Assembly: GCA_964475165.1 (NCBI GenBank) | Contig: CAYYVN010000018.1 | Location: forward strand, 1 to 22,059 | DNA length: 22,059 nucleotides | Source: CAYUHK01 sp964475165 | Lineage (GTDB): Bacteria > Verrucomicrobiota > Kiritimatiellia > JAAZAB01 | Direction of reading: 5' to 3' | In this document: in pieces, positions 1-7,837 of the stretch | Layout: every line of letters starts with the position of its first letter | Numbering within the stretch: position 1 is the first letter of the stretch | Made by a program: the position numbers and the translations under genes | Notes under the pieces: model-generated | What the model was told of the DNA's origin: nothing | The model's input: only the letters and a program-made list of their open reading frames with translations | The model's database searches: none

Positions 1-963
<963 letters not shown>

Positions 964-1089
964 TAAACGTAAACGATCCCAACCGCGCCTGGCGGCGCCG
1001 TCGGTCTCGTTAGCTCTCACTAGCAAAGAACATTGGCGTTCCACGATCACACCACTTCCGACTGGAAGTATGTGTTGATGCATGTTTGG

Positions 1090-1101
1090 TTATCAAAGAA
1101 C
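1090..1101 (-). promoter_or_regulatory. boxA-like antitermination element in rRNA leader
   Basis: On the minus strand this reads GTTCTTTGATAA, close to the TGCTCTTTAACA-type boxA bound by NusB/NusE in bacterial rRNA leaders. It lies about 130 nt upstream of the 16S 5' end, directly after a terminator-like hairpin, which is where an antitermination signal would be useful. The core GTTCTTTG recurs at 1024-1031. Assignment is by similarity and position only. Confidence 0.5.
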
Positions 1102-1105
1102 AGAC

Positions 1106-1141
1106 AAAAAAAACCGCGCCGCACGCCGAAGAGCCCACGGC
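1106..1141 (-). terminator. terminator-like hairpin with T8 tract inside rRNA leader
   Basis: On the minus strand an imperfect 9-bp stem (1118-1126 with 1133-1141, loop TCTTCG, two G-T pairs and one mismatch) is followed by GCGG and eight consecutive T (1113 down to 1106). It looks like an intrinsic terminator or attenuator and sits between the promoters and the boxA-like motif. It may also be only a leader-folding element. Confidence 0.4.
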
Positions 1142-1192
1142 ACAGGTGTTATCTACTCACTAAAAAGGAACCTGTTTTATTGTTTTGCGAAA

Positions 1193-1236
1193 AGTATAGC
1201 AAAGCCGGAGGGGTTGTCAATCATTTATTTTAATCT
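1193..1236 (-). promoter_or_regulatory. rRNA promoter P1 (proximal) with A/T-rich upstream element
   Basis: On the minus strand TTGACA (1220-1215), a 16-nt spacer and TATACT (1198-1193) form a near-consensus sigma-70 promoter. Upstream of the -35 is the A/T-rich GATTAAAATAAATGA (about 1235-1221), like an UP element for the RNA polymerase alpha subunit. Predicted start is near 1186, giving a leader of about 220 nt before 16S. Confidence 0.8.
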
Positions 1237-1243
1237 CTTCCAA

Positions 1244-1270
1244 CCCGCCAAACCAAGGTGGCTTTGCGGG
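1244..1270 (-). other. 12-bp hairpin between the two rRNA promoters
   Basis: Positions 1244-1255 pair with 1259-1270 (11 of 12 positions, including one G-T pair; 3-nt loop). No T run follows on either strand, so it does not look like a standard intrinsic terminator. It begins at the predicted start site of P2, so P2 transcripts would carry it at their 5' end. It is also the only strong hairpin between rhaB and P1. Confidence 0.45.
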
Positions 1271-1274
1271 AGGT

Positions 1275-1322
1275 AATCTAGCAGAGAAGGAAGACCTGTC
1301 AACATTTATTTTAGAAATAATT
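1275..1322 (-). promoter_or_regulatory. rRNA promoter P2 (distal) with A/T-rich upstream element
   Basis: On the minus strand TTGACA (1302-1297), a 16-nt spacer and TAGATT (1280-1275). The A/T-rich block immediately upstream (about 1321-1303) contains CTAAAATAAATG, nearly the same as the block in front of P1, 82 bp away. The pair looks like a duplicated promoter unit, the usual tandem arrangement for rRNA operons. Confidence 0.6.
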
Positions 1323-1350
1323 GTGCAGGCCAGCCGCCAGTGAATGGCGC

Positions 1351-2856
1351 TCAAGCCAAGAGCTTACGGAAACGCGCCTGGGCGGCGCGCCAGGCAGCCG
1401 CCCGCTGCGGCTGATAGGTCTGGATGGCACAAGCCCGCTGGATGAGCGGCATGGCCTCGGCCAGGGACCCGATCACTCCCAGGCCCAGAGCCTGCACCAT
1501 GAGGTTGCCAATGGCGGTGGCCTCGACCGGGCCGGCCAGCACCGGCAAGCCGCAGGCCTCGGCCGTGAACTGGTTGAGCAGGCTGTTGCGCGCGCCGCCG
1601 CCGACGATATGCACCACCCTGGCCGGCTCCCCGCAAACGCCGGCCAGCTCCTCCTGAAGGCGGCTATATTGCAGAGCCAGGCTTTCATAAACCATGCGCA
1701 ACATCGCCCCGCGATCGGCAGGAACCGGCTGCTGCGTGCGCCGACAATAATCCCGCAGAGCGTTCTCCATCTGCGGCGGGTTATAAAAAGCGGGATCATC
1801 CGGATTGATCAAGGCCCTGAAAGGCGGCGCGGCCGCGGCCAGCGCATACATTTCCGGCCAATCCAGCTCGCGGCCATCGGCCTCGCGCCAGCCGCGGCGC
1901 AGCTCCTGCGCCAACCATCCGCCCATGCAGTTTTTCAGCAGGCGCACATTGCCGATGCCGCCTTCATTGCTCAAATTGAGCGCCATGGCCGCCGGCGTGG
2001 TGACCGGCTCCGGCACCAACCGCCCCACCAAAGACCAGGTCCCCGAACTGATAATCAAAGCCCGGGCCGGATCGGCCACGGGCGCGGCCGCAAAAGCGCT
2101 GGCGGTATCATGTCCACCGACCGCCAATAAATGGGCGCCCGACAGCCCCGTCCCCGCCGCAATCGGCGCATGCAGCCGCCCCAATACTTTGCCGGGAGCG
2201 ACGATCTCCGGCAGCAATTCCGGCGGAATCTCCAACGCCTCCAAGATCTCGCGGCTCCAAGTGTTAGTCCGGGCATCCATCAACTGGGTAACGCTCGCCC
2301 AGGTGGAGTCCACCTGGAGCATGCCGCCCAGATAATAATAGAACAAGGAAGGCACCGGCACATAGCGACAGCCAGGCAGCAATAACTCGCGCCGGCGCGT
2401 GATCAACCAACGCAACTGATTGCTGATATTGAAAGGTTGAAAATGAATGCCGGTGATGGCATAGAGCCGTGCAGCTGAGATGCGCTCCTGAACCTCCGCG
2501 CTCATTTGATCCAGGCGATGATCGCGATAGGCATAAACCTTGCCCAGCATATCGCCATCGGCGCTGAGGAGATGGCCATCGGTGCCCCAGCTATCAATGC
2601 CAATGGCATCCAGCTGCGCGCCCACCTCGCGGCGATAGGCATGCAGGCCAGCCAGGATATTGGCATAGATCAAGGTATCATCCCAGACCAGGCGCTCCTG
2701 GAGCGCGCCGCTGCGCTCGGGCAAATGCAGGGGCACACTCTCATGGGCGAAGCGGTGGATTTCGCGCAGGGCAAACTCGCCACCCTCGAAAAACCCCGCA
2801 AAGCACTTGCCCCCGGAGGCGCCCAGATCTATGGCCAGCAACCGTTTGCCACTCAT
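1351..2856 (-). CDS. rhaB: Rhamnulokinase (FGGY carbohydrate kinase)
   Basis: Predicted cytoplasmic kinase that phosphorylates L-rhamnulose to L-rhamnulose 1-phosphate using ATP. The 501-aa product has the FGGY layout: N-terminal ATPase-fold motif AIDLGASGGK (8-17), IDSWGTDGHLL (87-97), YRDHR (110-114), NISNQLRW (143-150), the catalytic-base motif GGHDTASA (Asp250), the phosphate-binding SSGTWSLVG (270-278), NEGG (297-300), LINPDD (349-354), and the C-terminal adenine-site motif HIVGGGARN and AGPVEATAIGN. These match RhaB specifically rather than glycerol or xylulose kinases. E. coli RhaB is 489 aa. I chose the ATG at 2856 because the family motif starts 4 residues later; the frame is open upstream to 2943, but that overlaps the previous gene. 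It is the last gene of the minus-strand sugar operon, 47 nt after the beta-helix gene. Neither rhaA nor rhaD is in the window. Confidence 0.93.
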   Translation of the reverse strand: MSGKRLLAIDLGASGGKCFAGFFEGGEFALREIHRFAHESVPLHLPERSGALQERLVWDDTLIYANILAGLHAYRREVGAQLDAIGIDSWGTDGHLLSADGDMLGKVYAYRDHRLDQMSAEVQERISAARLYAITGIHFQPFNISNQLRWLITRRRELLLPGCRYVPVPSLFYYYLGGMLQVDSTWASVTQLMDARTNTWSREILEALEIPPELLPEIVAPGKVLGRLHAPIAAGTGLSGAHLLAVGGHDTASAFAAAPVADPARALIISSGTWSLVGRLVPEPVTTPAAMALNLSNEGGIGNVRLLKNCMGGWLAQELRRGWREADGRELDWPEMYALAAAAPPFRALINPDDPAFYNPPQMENALRDYCRRTQQPVPADRGAMLRMVYESLALQYSRLQEELAGVCGEPARVVHIVGGGARNSLLNQFTAEACGLPVLAGPVEATAIGNLMVQALGLGVIGSLAEAMPLIQRACAIQTYQPQRAAAWRAAQARFRKLLA

Positions 2857-2903
2857 GCTCTTCTCGCCCCCACCCCGTCTCTGAAACAATCCGCATGCGA
2901 TAG

Positions 2904-4001
2904 TTAATAGAAGCTGATCAGAGTGCCGGCCGGCGGCGCCCACTGATAGGCGCCCATATCAATCTGGCCACCGCTGATGCGCTTCCAGCCGGCCAGATCC
3001 ACTGTATCGCTGACACCATTGGTGGTGCCAGCCCCGCGCGCCGGGGAATTATCGCTCAAGCGATAATCGCCATTCTGCCAATCCACGAACAGCGGATCCT
3101 CATCGATATTGCCTGTGCCAGCTGGTAAGGGATCGGAACAGGTATAGGCGACGGCGAAATCATCGCTCATATTCTGAGGACCACTCTGAGCAGCATTGAA
3201 ATAAACGATACAGTTAGTGAGATAGCAGCGCCGCGAGCCGCCGCCACCAGACTTAGCATAGTTGCTCACGACCGTACAGTTGATGAGATAAGCGCCATTG
3301 GCCCCGCCACCCACATTGCCACATGAATTATTTGCCAGTAAGCAGTTGCGCAAAATGGCAGCACCATACACCCCACCACCACTGTGTGGGTCCACCCGAT
3401 TATTCATGATCTGACAGCGAATCACTTGGCCCTGACCAGCTGTGCCCCCATAAGCTATGCCGCCGCCCAGATAATTGCAAAGATTATTGCTGATGATACT
3501 GTCTTGCACAATGCCACCAGTTAGATAAATGCCGGCGCCATTATTGTTATCACCACTAATACGATTGGAAACGATAGCACAGTTCTGCACCGTACCATTA
3601 TAAAGATAGACGCCACGCCTGGGGCCATTGGTGATCGTGAAGCCATCCAGCACGGCGTTGCTATGATTGAGGGTGAAGATGGCCTCAGTCAGCCCCGCGC
3701 CATGGACAAGGGTCTCTTCGCGGCCCTGCTGGCTTTTGACTGTCAGGGCATTGGTGATCCTGATACCAGCGGCGGCTGGCGCGTAATAGGTGCCGGGTGA
3801 GACAAGCACAGTATCGTAGGAGCCGATATTGGCACAGGCGTAATCCACGGCCGTCTGGATATTGGTGGCAGCCTTCGCCCAGGTATCATAGGGCGAGCTA
3901 TGCGAGCCAGCCAGGGAGACATAGTTGGTGCCGGCGGCCCAGGCGCTTGAGAAGCACGCGTAAAACAAGCCCAAAAGAATAGAAAACCATCTAGACGACA
4001 T
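2904..4001 (-). CDS. Secreted right-handed beta-helix repeat protein
   Basis: The 365-aa product has a clear signal peptide (hydrophobic residues 7-20, likely cleavage after Ala22 in SAWA-AGT). The mature part opens with a segment containing ATNIQTAVDYA and DTVLVSPGTYY (about 44-73), then repeats of about 20-25 residues such as NCxIVSN, GGGVYG and LTNCIVYFN that form a pectate-lyase-like parallel beta-helix. The C-terminal block (DPLFVDWQNGDYRLSDNSPA ... DMGAYQW) is the usual end of this family. Such proteins are very common in Kiritimatiellota and Lentisphaerota; their substrates are mostly unknown. There is no transmembrane anchor or sorting tail, so it is probably released or periplasmic. 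A Shine-Dalgarno-like GGGAGAGG lies just before the ATG. It sits 82 nt after the SrlD-like gene, within the sugar operon, which may mean a role in binding or breaking a rhamnose-rich polymer, but no catalytic residues could be assigned. Base composition appears lower in GC than in its neighbours. Confidence 0.88.
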   Translation of the reverse strand: MSSRWFSILLGLFYACFSSAWAAGTNYVSLAGSHSSPYDTWAKAATNIQTAVDYACANIGSYDTVLVSPGTYYAPAAAGIRITNALTVKSQQGREETLVHGAGLTEAIFTLNHSNAVLDGFTITNGPRRGVYLYNGTVQNCAIVSNRISGDNNNGAGIYLTGGIVQDSIISNNLCNYLGGGIAYGGTAGQGQVIRCQIMNNRVDPHSGGGVYGAAILRNCLLANNSCGNVGGGANGAYLINCTVVSNYAKSGGGGSRRCYLTNCIVYFNAAQSGPQNMSDDFAVAYTCSDPLPAGTGNIDEDPLFVDWQNGDYRLSDNSPARGAGTTNGVSDTVDLAGWKRISGGQIDMGAYQWAPPAGTLISFY

Positions 4002-4081
4002 ATCCTCTCCCCTCGCTTAGCCAAGGAAATCAAGATGCCAGCCCAGCCAGGATCAAGCCGGTGAGCGATCTTTCCCTTATG

Positions 4082-4882
4082 TTAACGCATCTCCTGGCCG
4101 CCGGTGACATTGATGGCCTGACCGGTCATATAAGAGGCTTGCGCCGAGGCCAGGAAAACCACGATATTACAGACATCCTCATAACGGCACCCGCGCCGCA
4201 TGGGCACCTGATCGATATATTTCTGGCGCACTTCCGCCTCGCTGATACCCTGGTTTTCCGCATATTGCTTGAAAAGACTATTGACCCATAGGGGGGAATC
4301 CAGCAGGTTGCCGGGACAAACAGCATTAACGCGCACGCCCTTATCGGCCACTTCCAAGGCCGCGCTCTGGACCAGGCCAAGGCCACCAAACTTGGAGGCC
4401 GCATAAGCCGAATTACGGAAAGAGCCTTTCTTGCCGGATTTGGAATTGATCTGAATGAAGGATCCGCTGCGCTGACGCTGCATGATGCGCAAAGCGTGTT
4501 TCAGACAGAGCATCTGCCCCACCAGATTAACCTCCATCACTTTGCGCCACTGGGCAACATCGAACTCAGTGAGCGCGCCCGAGAAGAGAATGCCCGCGTT
4601 GGCCACGAAGATATCCACGCCCTCCCAGCGCTCCAGGGCCTGAGCCAGCAAAGCCTCGACTTCGGCTTCCACCGTCACATCGCACAGCACGCCATGCGCC
4701 TCACAGCCGAAACGCTGGCGCAAAGCAGCGGCCGTCTCCAGCACCGGCGAGCTCTTGATATCGGCCAGCAACACGCGGCACCCCTCGCTGAGCAAACGGC
4801 GGGCGATGGCTTCGCCCAGTCCGCGGGCGGCGCCGGTGACAATGGCGCGCTGGCCTTGCAAACCTTGAATATCACAGGTCAT
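4082..4882 (-). CDS. SrlD-like short-chain dehydrogenase (sorbitol-6-phosphate 2-dehydrogenase family)
   Basis: A 266-aa classical short-chain dehydrogenase, expected to be an NAD(H)-dependent cytoplasmic enzyme acting on a sugar or sugar phosphate. Visible motifs: cofactor loop TGAARGLG (16-23), Asp41 after beta-2 (favours NAD over NADP), NAG (95-97), Asn119, catalytic Ser147, Tyr160 and Lys164 (YAASK). The stretches INSKSGKKGS, SKFGGLGLVQS, GNLLDSPLW, YIDQVPMRRGCRYEDVCN and SYMTGQAINVTGGQ closely follow E. coli SrlD, so a sorbitol-6-phosphate/fructose-6-phosphate-type reaction is the nearest assignment. The neighbours suggest a related ketose or deoxysugar derivative instead. The start is 20 nt after the stop of the upstream dehydrogenase. 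No Shine-Dalgarno sequence is visible, so translation may be coupled to that gene. Family is certain; exact substrate is not. Confidence 0.85.
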   Translation of the reverse strand: MTCDIQGLQGQRAIVTGAARGLGEAIARRLLSEGCRVLLADIKSSPVLETAAALRQRFGCEAHGVLCDVTVEAEVEALLAQALERWEGVDIFVANAGILFSGALTEFDVAQWRKVMEVNLVGQMLCLKHALRIMQRQRSGSFIQINSKSGKKGSFRNSAYAASKFGGLGLVQSAALEVADKGVRVNAVCPGNLLDSPLWVNSLFKQYAENQGISEAEVRQKYIDQVPMRRGCRYEDVCNIVVFLASAQASYMTGQAINVTGGQEMR

Positions 4883-4902
4883 AAAGGGTTGATGCCGAGT
4901 TT

Positions 4903-5949
4903 TTAATAAACGATGACGACTTTCAGCGCGCCCTGGGCGGGATCGGCCTGCACGCGCACCGCCTCATGGAAACGGCTCAGTGGAAAGCGATGGGTCACCA
5001 AGGCTCGCCCATCGATCTGCCCCTTGAGCAGATAATCACGCGCCTGCAGATATGCCGCGCGGGACGAGCTGTTGGCGCCATGCAGGTTTAATTCCTGATA
5101 GTGGATTTTATTCAAATCCACACCGGCCACCGGATCGGATTTCGGCAGGCCGGCAAAGATGGAAAGGTGCCCGGCGCGGCGCAACAGGTTCAAGCCTTCC
5201 AGCACCAAAGCCTTGACCGAGGCCGCCACCACCACGGCATCCACCCCGCGCCCCTGGGTGTGTTCCTTGACCCAGGCCGTCGGCGTGACGCCGCTCGTAT
5301 TCACCAGATTATCGAAAGGTAGTTGGAGTTTTTTCAGTAAATCCAGGCGCGGCTGGGAAACATCCATGATGGTGATGATGCGCGCGCCGCGGGCGCGGGC
5401 CACCAGCCCATTCAGCACGCCGATGATGCCCCCGCCGAAGATGACGACATGCTCGGTTTCTTCCAGGGGAATATACTGCATGCCGTTCACGCAGCAGCTC
5501 AAGGGCTCGATCAGGGTTCCGATATCAGCCGGCAGATCAGCGGGGATGGAAATCAGGCAGCCCTGTTCCACGGCCACCCGGGGCATGATCATATATTCGG
5601 CAAAGCCACCATTGAATTGGTAGCCCATGGCAATGAACCCTTTTTCGCATAGATTCTCGCGCTGCGCCCGGCACATGGGGCAAAGGCCGCAACCGATGAC
5701 CGTCTGCACGATATAGCGCTGGCCCTCCTGAACATTGCTTACACCTGGCCCCACCGCCGCCACCGTGCCGGTGACTTCATGCCCCACGATGCTCACATCG
5801 ACATGCTTCTCACCTTGCAGCACGCGTTGATCGGTGCCGCAGAGGGCGCAAGCCTCGACCTTCAAGAGCACCTCGCCGGCCGCCGGCACAGGCGTGGGCA
5901 CAGTTTCGATGGCAATCAATCCCGGTTTCTTGATAACTGCTGCAAGCAT
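4903..5949 (-). CDS. Zinc-dependent medium-chain sugar/polyol dehydrogenase
   Basis: A 348-aa medium-chain dehydrogenase/reductase of the threonine/sorbitol dehydrogenase branch, oxidising a secondary alcohol with NAD(P). Catalytic zinc ligands are visible as Cys37 (CALCGTD), His57-Glu58 (VGHE) and Glu148 (LIEPLSCC). The structural zinc lobe has Cys87, 90, 93 and 101. The Rossmann motif is VVIFGGGIIG (about 168-177). The frame is open to 6042, but the added residues are not family-like; the ATG at 5949 gives a normal N-terminus (MLAAVIKKPG), with GAGAGG about 11 nt upstream. It is the first gene of the operon that continues with the SrlD-like dehydrogenase, beta-helix protein and RhaB, and it is divergent from rplU. 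Substrate cannot be fixed from sequence; an alditol, aldose or deoxysugar is likely. Confidence 0.9.
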   Translation of the reverse strand: MLAAVIKKPGLIAIETVPTPVPAAGEVLLKVEACALCGTDQRVLQGEKHVDVSIVGHEVTGTVAAVGPGVSNVQEGQRYIVQTVIGCGLCPMCRAQRENLCEKGFIAMGYQFNGGFAEYMIMPRVAVEQGCLISIPADLPADIGTLIEPLSCCVNGMQYIPLEETEHVVIFGGGIIGVLNGLVARARGARIITIMDVSQPRLDLLKKLQLPFDNLVNTSGVTPTAWVKEHTQGRGVDAVVVAASVKALVLEGLNLLRRAGHLSIFAGLPKSDPVAGVDLNKIHYQELNLHGANSSSRAAYLQARDYLLKGQIDGRALVTHRFPLSRFHEAVRVQADPAQGALKVVIVY

Positions 5950-6013
5950 CTCTGACTTTTCCTCTCTCCACCCCAGCCAGCGGGCTGGCAACGCCGCGGC
6001 TTTAAGAAAATAG

Positions 6014-6042
6014 AGCATAAGGGAGCGCCTGGGCGGCAACAA
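6014..6042 (-). promoter_or_regulatory. candidate promoter of the sugar operon
   Basis: On the minus strand TTGTTG (6042-6037), a 17-nt spacer and TATGCT (6019-6014), about 65 nt before the dehydrogenase ATG. The match is moderate, but the position in the divergent intergenic region is right. A short inverted repeat (5976-5980 with 5985-5989) falls in the leader and could be an operator or simply a hairpin. Confidence 0.45.
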
Positions 6043-6070
6043 GCTTTTTTTCGCGGTAACGGAATAAAGT

Positions 6071-6098
6071 TTGACATCCCTCCGCCGCCTGCTATGAT
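6071..6098 (+). promoter_or_regulatory. promoter of rplU-rpmA-obg
   Basis: TTGACA (6071-6076), a 16-nt spacer and TATGAT (6093-6098) form a strong sigma-70 promoter, with start near 6105 and a leader of about 50 nt before rplU. It uses the same 16-nt spacing as the rRNA promoters in this window. Confidence 0.75.
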
Positions 6099-6154
6099 GA
6101 GCCCCCTTTCAGAAAAAACCTTGTAAAGCAATGGACAGGGCAAAGGAACGCAAT

Positions 6155-6469
6155 ATGAAATCATATGCCGTAATAGAGACGGGCGGCAAACAATATCGGG
6201 TGACGGCGGGCGACAAATTGAAAGTGGAACGGCTCGCCGCTGAAACCGGTGCCAAGATAACTTTGCAGCCGGTATTGGCCTTGAACCATGCAGAGCAATT
6301 CACACTGGGCGCCCCGCATGTGGCCGGCGCTAAAGTCACAGCCACTGTGCTGCGCCATCTGCGCGGACGCAAGCTCGTGGTCTTCAAGAAAAAACGGCGT
6401 AAGGGCTACGCTCTCAAAAAGGGGCATCGCCAGGAATTAACCGAACTGCAGATTGAGTCTCTGGCCTGA
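6155..6469 (+). CDS. rplU: 50S ribosomal protein L21
   Basis: A 104-aa structural protein of the large ribosomal subunit. It has the typical start MKSYAVIETGGKQYRV, the central VLALN/GAPHVAGAKVTATVL region and the basic C-terminal segment KKKRRKGYALKKGHRQ followed by TELQIESL. Length is normal for L21. The frame also opens at 6131, but the ATG at 6155 gives the family N-terminus and has AAAGGA 7 nt upstream. First gene of a conserved rplU-rpmA-obg operon behind a strong promoter. Confidence 0.97.
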   Translation: MKSYAVIETGGKQYRVTAGDKLKVERLAAETGAKITLQPVLALNHAEQFTLGAPHVAGAKVTATVLRHLRGRKLVVFKKKRRKGYALKKGHRQELTELQIESLA

Positions 6470-6530
6470 AACCGGAGCCAGCGCGAGGGCACCGGCGGCA
6501 TGAGCGCGAACTTCTCCAGGAGAACAAAAC

Positions 6531-6788
6531 ATGGCAACCAAAAAAAGTGGCGGTACCGCCAGTAATGGCCGCGATAGTTGCGGCAAGCGCTTGGGCGTGA
6601 AATGTTTCGACGGACAACGGGTGACGGCCGGCAGCATCCTCGTGCGCCAGCGCGGCACACGCTTCCGACCCGGATTGAACGTTAAGCGGGCGCGGGATGA
6701 CAGCTTATTTGCGCTGAAATCCGGCCTGGTCCGCTTCGAAAAAACCAGCCGGCGCATCCGCGTGGAAGAACCGGCCCCGACGCCGTGA
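6531..6788 (+). CDS. rpmA: 50S ribosomal protein L27
   Basis: An 85-aa large-subunit protein located near the peptidyl transferase centre. It has the family core KKSGGTASNGRDSCGKRLGVK, VRQRGTRFRPGLNV and DDSLFALKSGLVRFEK. The N-terminus starts directly at MATKK, so there is no cleavable leader of the kind seen in Firmicutes L27. AGGAG lies 8 nt before the ATG. Its TGA stop overlaps the GTG start of obg in the sequence GTGA. Confidence 0.97.
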   Translation: MATKKSGGTASNGRDSCGKRLGVKCFDGQRVTAGSILVRQRGTRFRPGLNVKRARDDSLFALKSGLVRFEKTSRRIRVEEPAPTP

Positions 6789-7804
6789 AAAGCCATAAGT
6801 TTGTTGAAACCGCCCTGGCCACCTTCAGCGGCGGCCGCGGCGGGAACGGTTGCTGCAGTTTCCGCCGTGAAAAATATGTGCCACGCGGCGGCCCGGACGG
6901 CGGCAATGGCGGCCGCGGCGGGCATGTCATCCTGCAAGCCGACCGCAACACCGATTCCTTGATCGCCCTGTATTATCATCCCCAACGGCGCGCCCCCGAT
7001 GGCGGCCATGGCAAGGGCAAGAAACAATATGGCCGTAACGGCTCCGACCTCACCATTCGCGTGCCCTGTGGCACGGAAATCCGCGATGCCACCAGCGGCC
7101 AACTTCTGGCCGATCTGGTGACGCCCGCCCAAGAAGTGATCATAGCGCAGGGCGGCCGCGGCGGCTTGGGAAACTGTCACTTCGTCACCTCCACCCATCA
7201 AGCGCCGCGCGAACATACCGCCGGCGAACCGGGCGAGGAAAAGAAAATCCGCTTGGATTTGAAGATCATCGCCGATGTGGGGCTGATCGGCTATCCCAAT
7301 GCCGGTAAATCCAGCCTGCTGAGCGCCATCAGCAACGCCCGCCCCAAAATCGCCTCCTACCCCTTCACCACCCTGCATCCGGTGATCGGCACGCTGCGCC
7401 GTGCGCCGCACCAGGACTTGACCGTGGTGGATATCCCCGGGCTTGTCCGCGGAGCGCATCGCGGCGTGGGTCTGGGCCACGCCTTCCTGCGTCATGTCGA
7501 ACGCACGCGTTTTTTGGTCTTGGTCATTGATATGGCCGGCGTGGATAGCCGGCACCCCTGGGAAGATTACGAGGTGCTATTGGATGAACTGGAGCGGCAC
7601 AGCACCGAGCTGCGGCGGCGACCGCTCCTGGTCATCGCCAATAAAATGGATCTGCCGACGGCGCCGGAAAACCTGGCGGAATTTAAGCGCCAGACCGATC
7701 AGCAGCCCCTGCTCATCTCGGCCAAAAAGGGCACCGGCCTGGAAGCTTTGAAAGAGGCACTGCACGAGGCGGCGCTGACCCACAATGCGCCGCCCAGCGC
7801 CTGA
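6785..7804 (+). CDS. obg: Obg family GTPase (ribosome assembly)
   Basis: A 339-aa essential GTPase that binds the 50S subunit and links ribosome maturation to growth control. The N-terminal glycine-rich Obg fold (about 1-159) has GGRGGNGC, SFRREKYVPRGGPDGGNGG and AQGGRGGLGN. The G domain has G1 GYPNAGKS (169-176), switch Thr195/Thr196 in PFTTLHP, G3 DIPGL (216-220), G4 NKMD (286-289) and G5 SAK (312-314). There is no C-terminal OCT extension, as in short Obg proteins. It starts with GTG overlapping the rpmA stop by 4 nt, pointing to translational coupling. Its stop codon directly abuts that of the convergent gmhA. Confidence 0.96.
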   Translation: MKSHKFVETALATFSGGRGGNGCCSFRREKYVPRGGPDGGNGGRGGHVILQADRNTDSLIALYYHPQRRAPDGGHGKGKKQYGRNGSDLTIRVPCGTEIRDATSGQLLADLVTPAQEVIIAQGGRGGLGNCHFVTSTHQAPREHTAGEPGEEKKIRLDLKIIADVGLIGYPNAGKSSLLSAISNARPKIASYPFTTLHPVIGTLRRAPHQDLTVVDIPGLVRGAHRGVGLGHAFLRHVERTRFLVLVIDMAGVDSRHPWEDYEVLLDELERHSTELRRRPLLVIANKMDLPTAPENLAEFKRQTDQQPLLISAKKGTGLEALKEALHEAALTHNAPPSA

Positions 7805-7837
7805 TCAGCGCCGGGAAAAAAGCGCGCTTTCGATCAG
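7801..7837. terminator. inverted repeat spanning the abutting stop codons of obg and gmhA
   Basis: CTGATC AGCGC (7801-7811) pairs with GCGCT and GATCAG (7824-7828 and 7832-7837), interrupted by a 3-nt bulge. The repeat covers both stop codons and the gmhA 3' end. With no intergenic space available, it could act as a bidirectional 3' end, but there is no T run, so this is only a candidate. Confidence 0.3.

Larger units (their letters stand above)
964..1192 (-). other. rRNA operon leader (transcribed spacer upstream of 16S)
   Basis: This is the non-coding stretch between the predicted rRNA transcription start (about 1186 from the proximal promoter) and the 16S 5' end. It holds a G/C-rich stem-loop followed by eight T (minus strand), then a boxA-like motif and, nearer the 16S, a second copy of its core. 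No convincing ORF or tRNA is present. The short ORFs that fall here have no Shine-Dalgarno sequence and no recognisable product. Confidence 0.75.

Noticed and set aside
1321..2130. Long plus-strand ORF (269 aa) opposite rhaB
   Set aside because: It is antisense to a clear rhamnulokinase, is Arg/Gln/Ala/His-rich with no recognisable domain, and arises from the GC-rich third positions of rhaB.
6437..7555. Long minus-strand ORF (372 aa) opposite rpmA and obg
   Set aside because: Both genes on the plus strand are certain. The antisense product is low-complexity Ala/Gly-rich with no family features.
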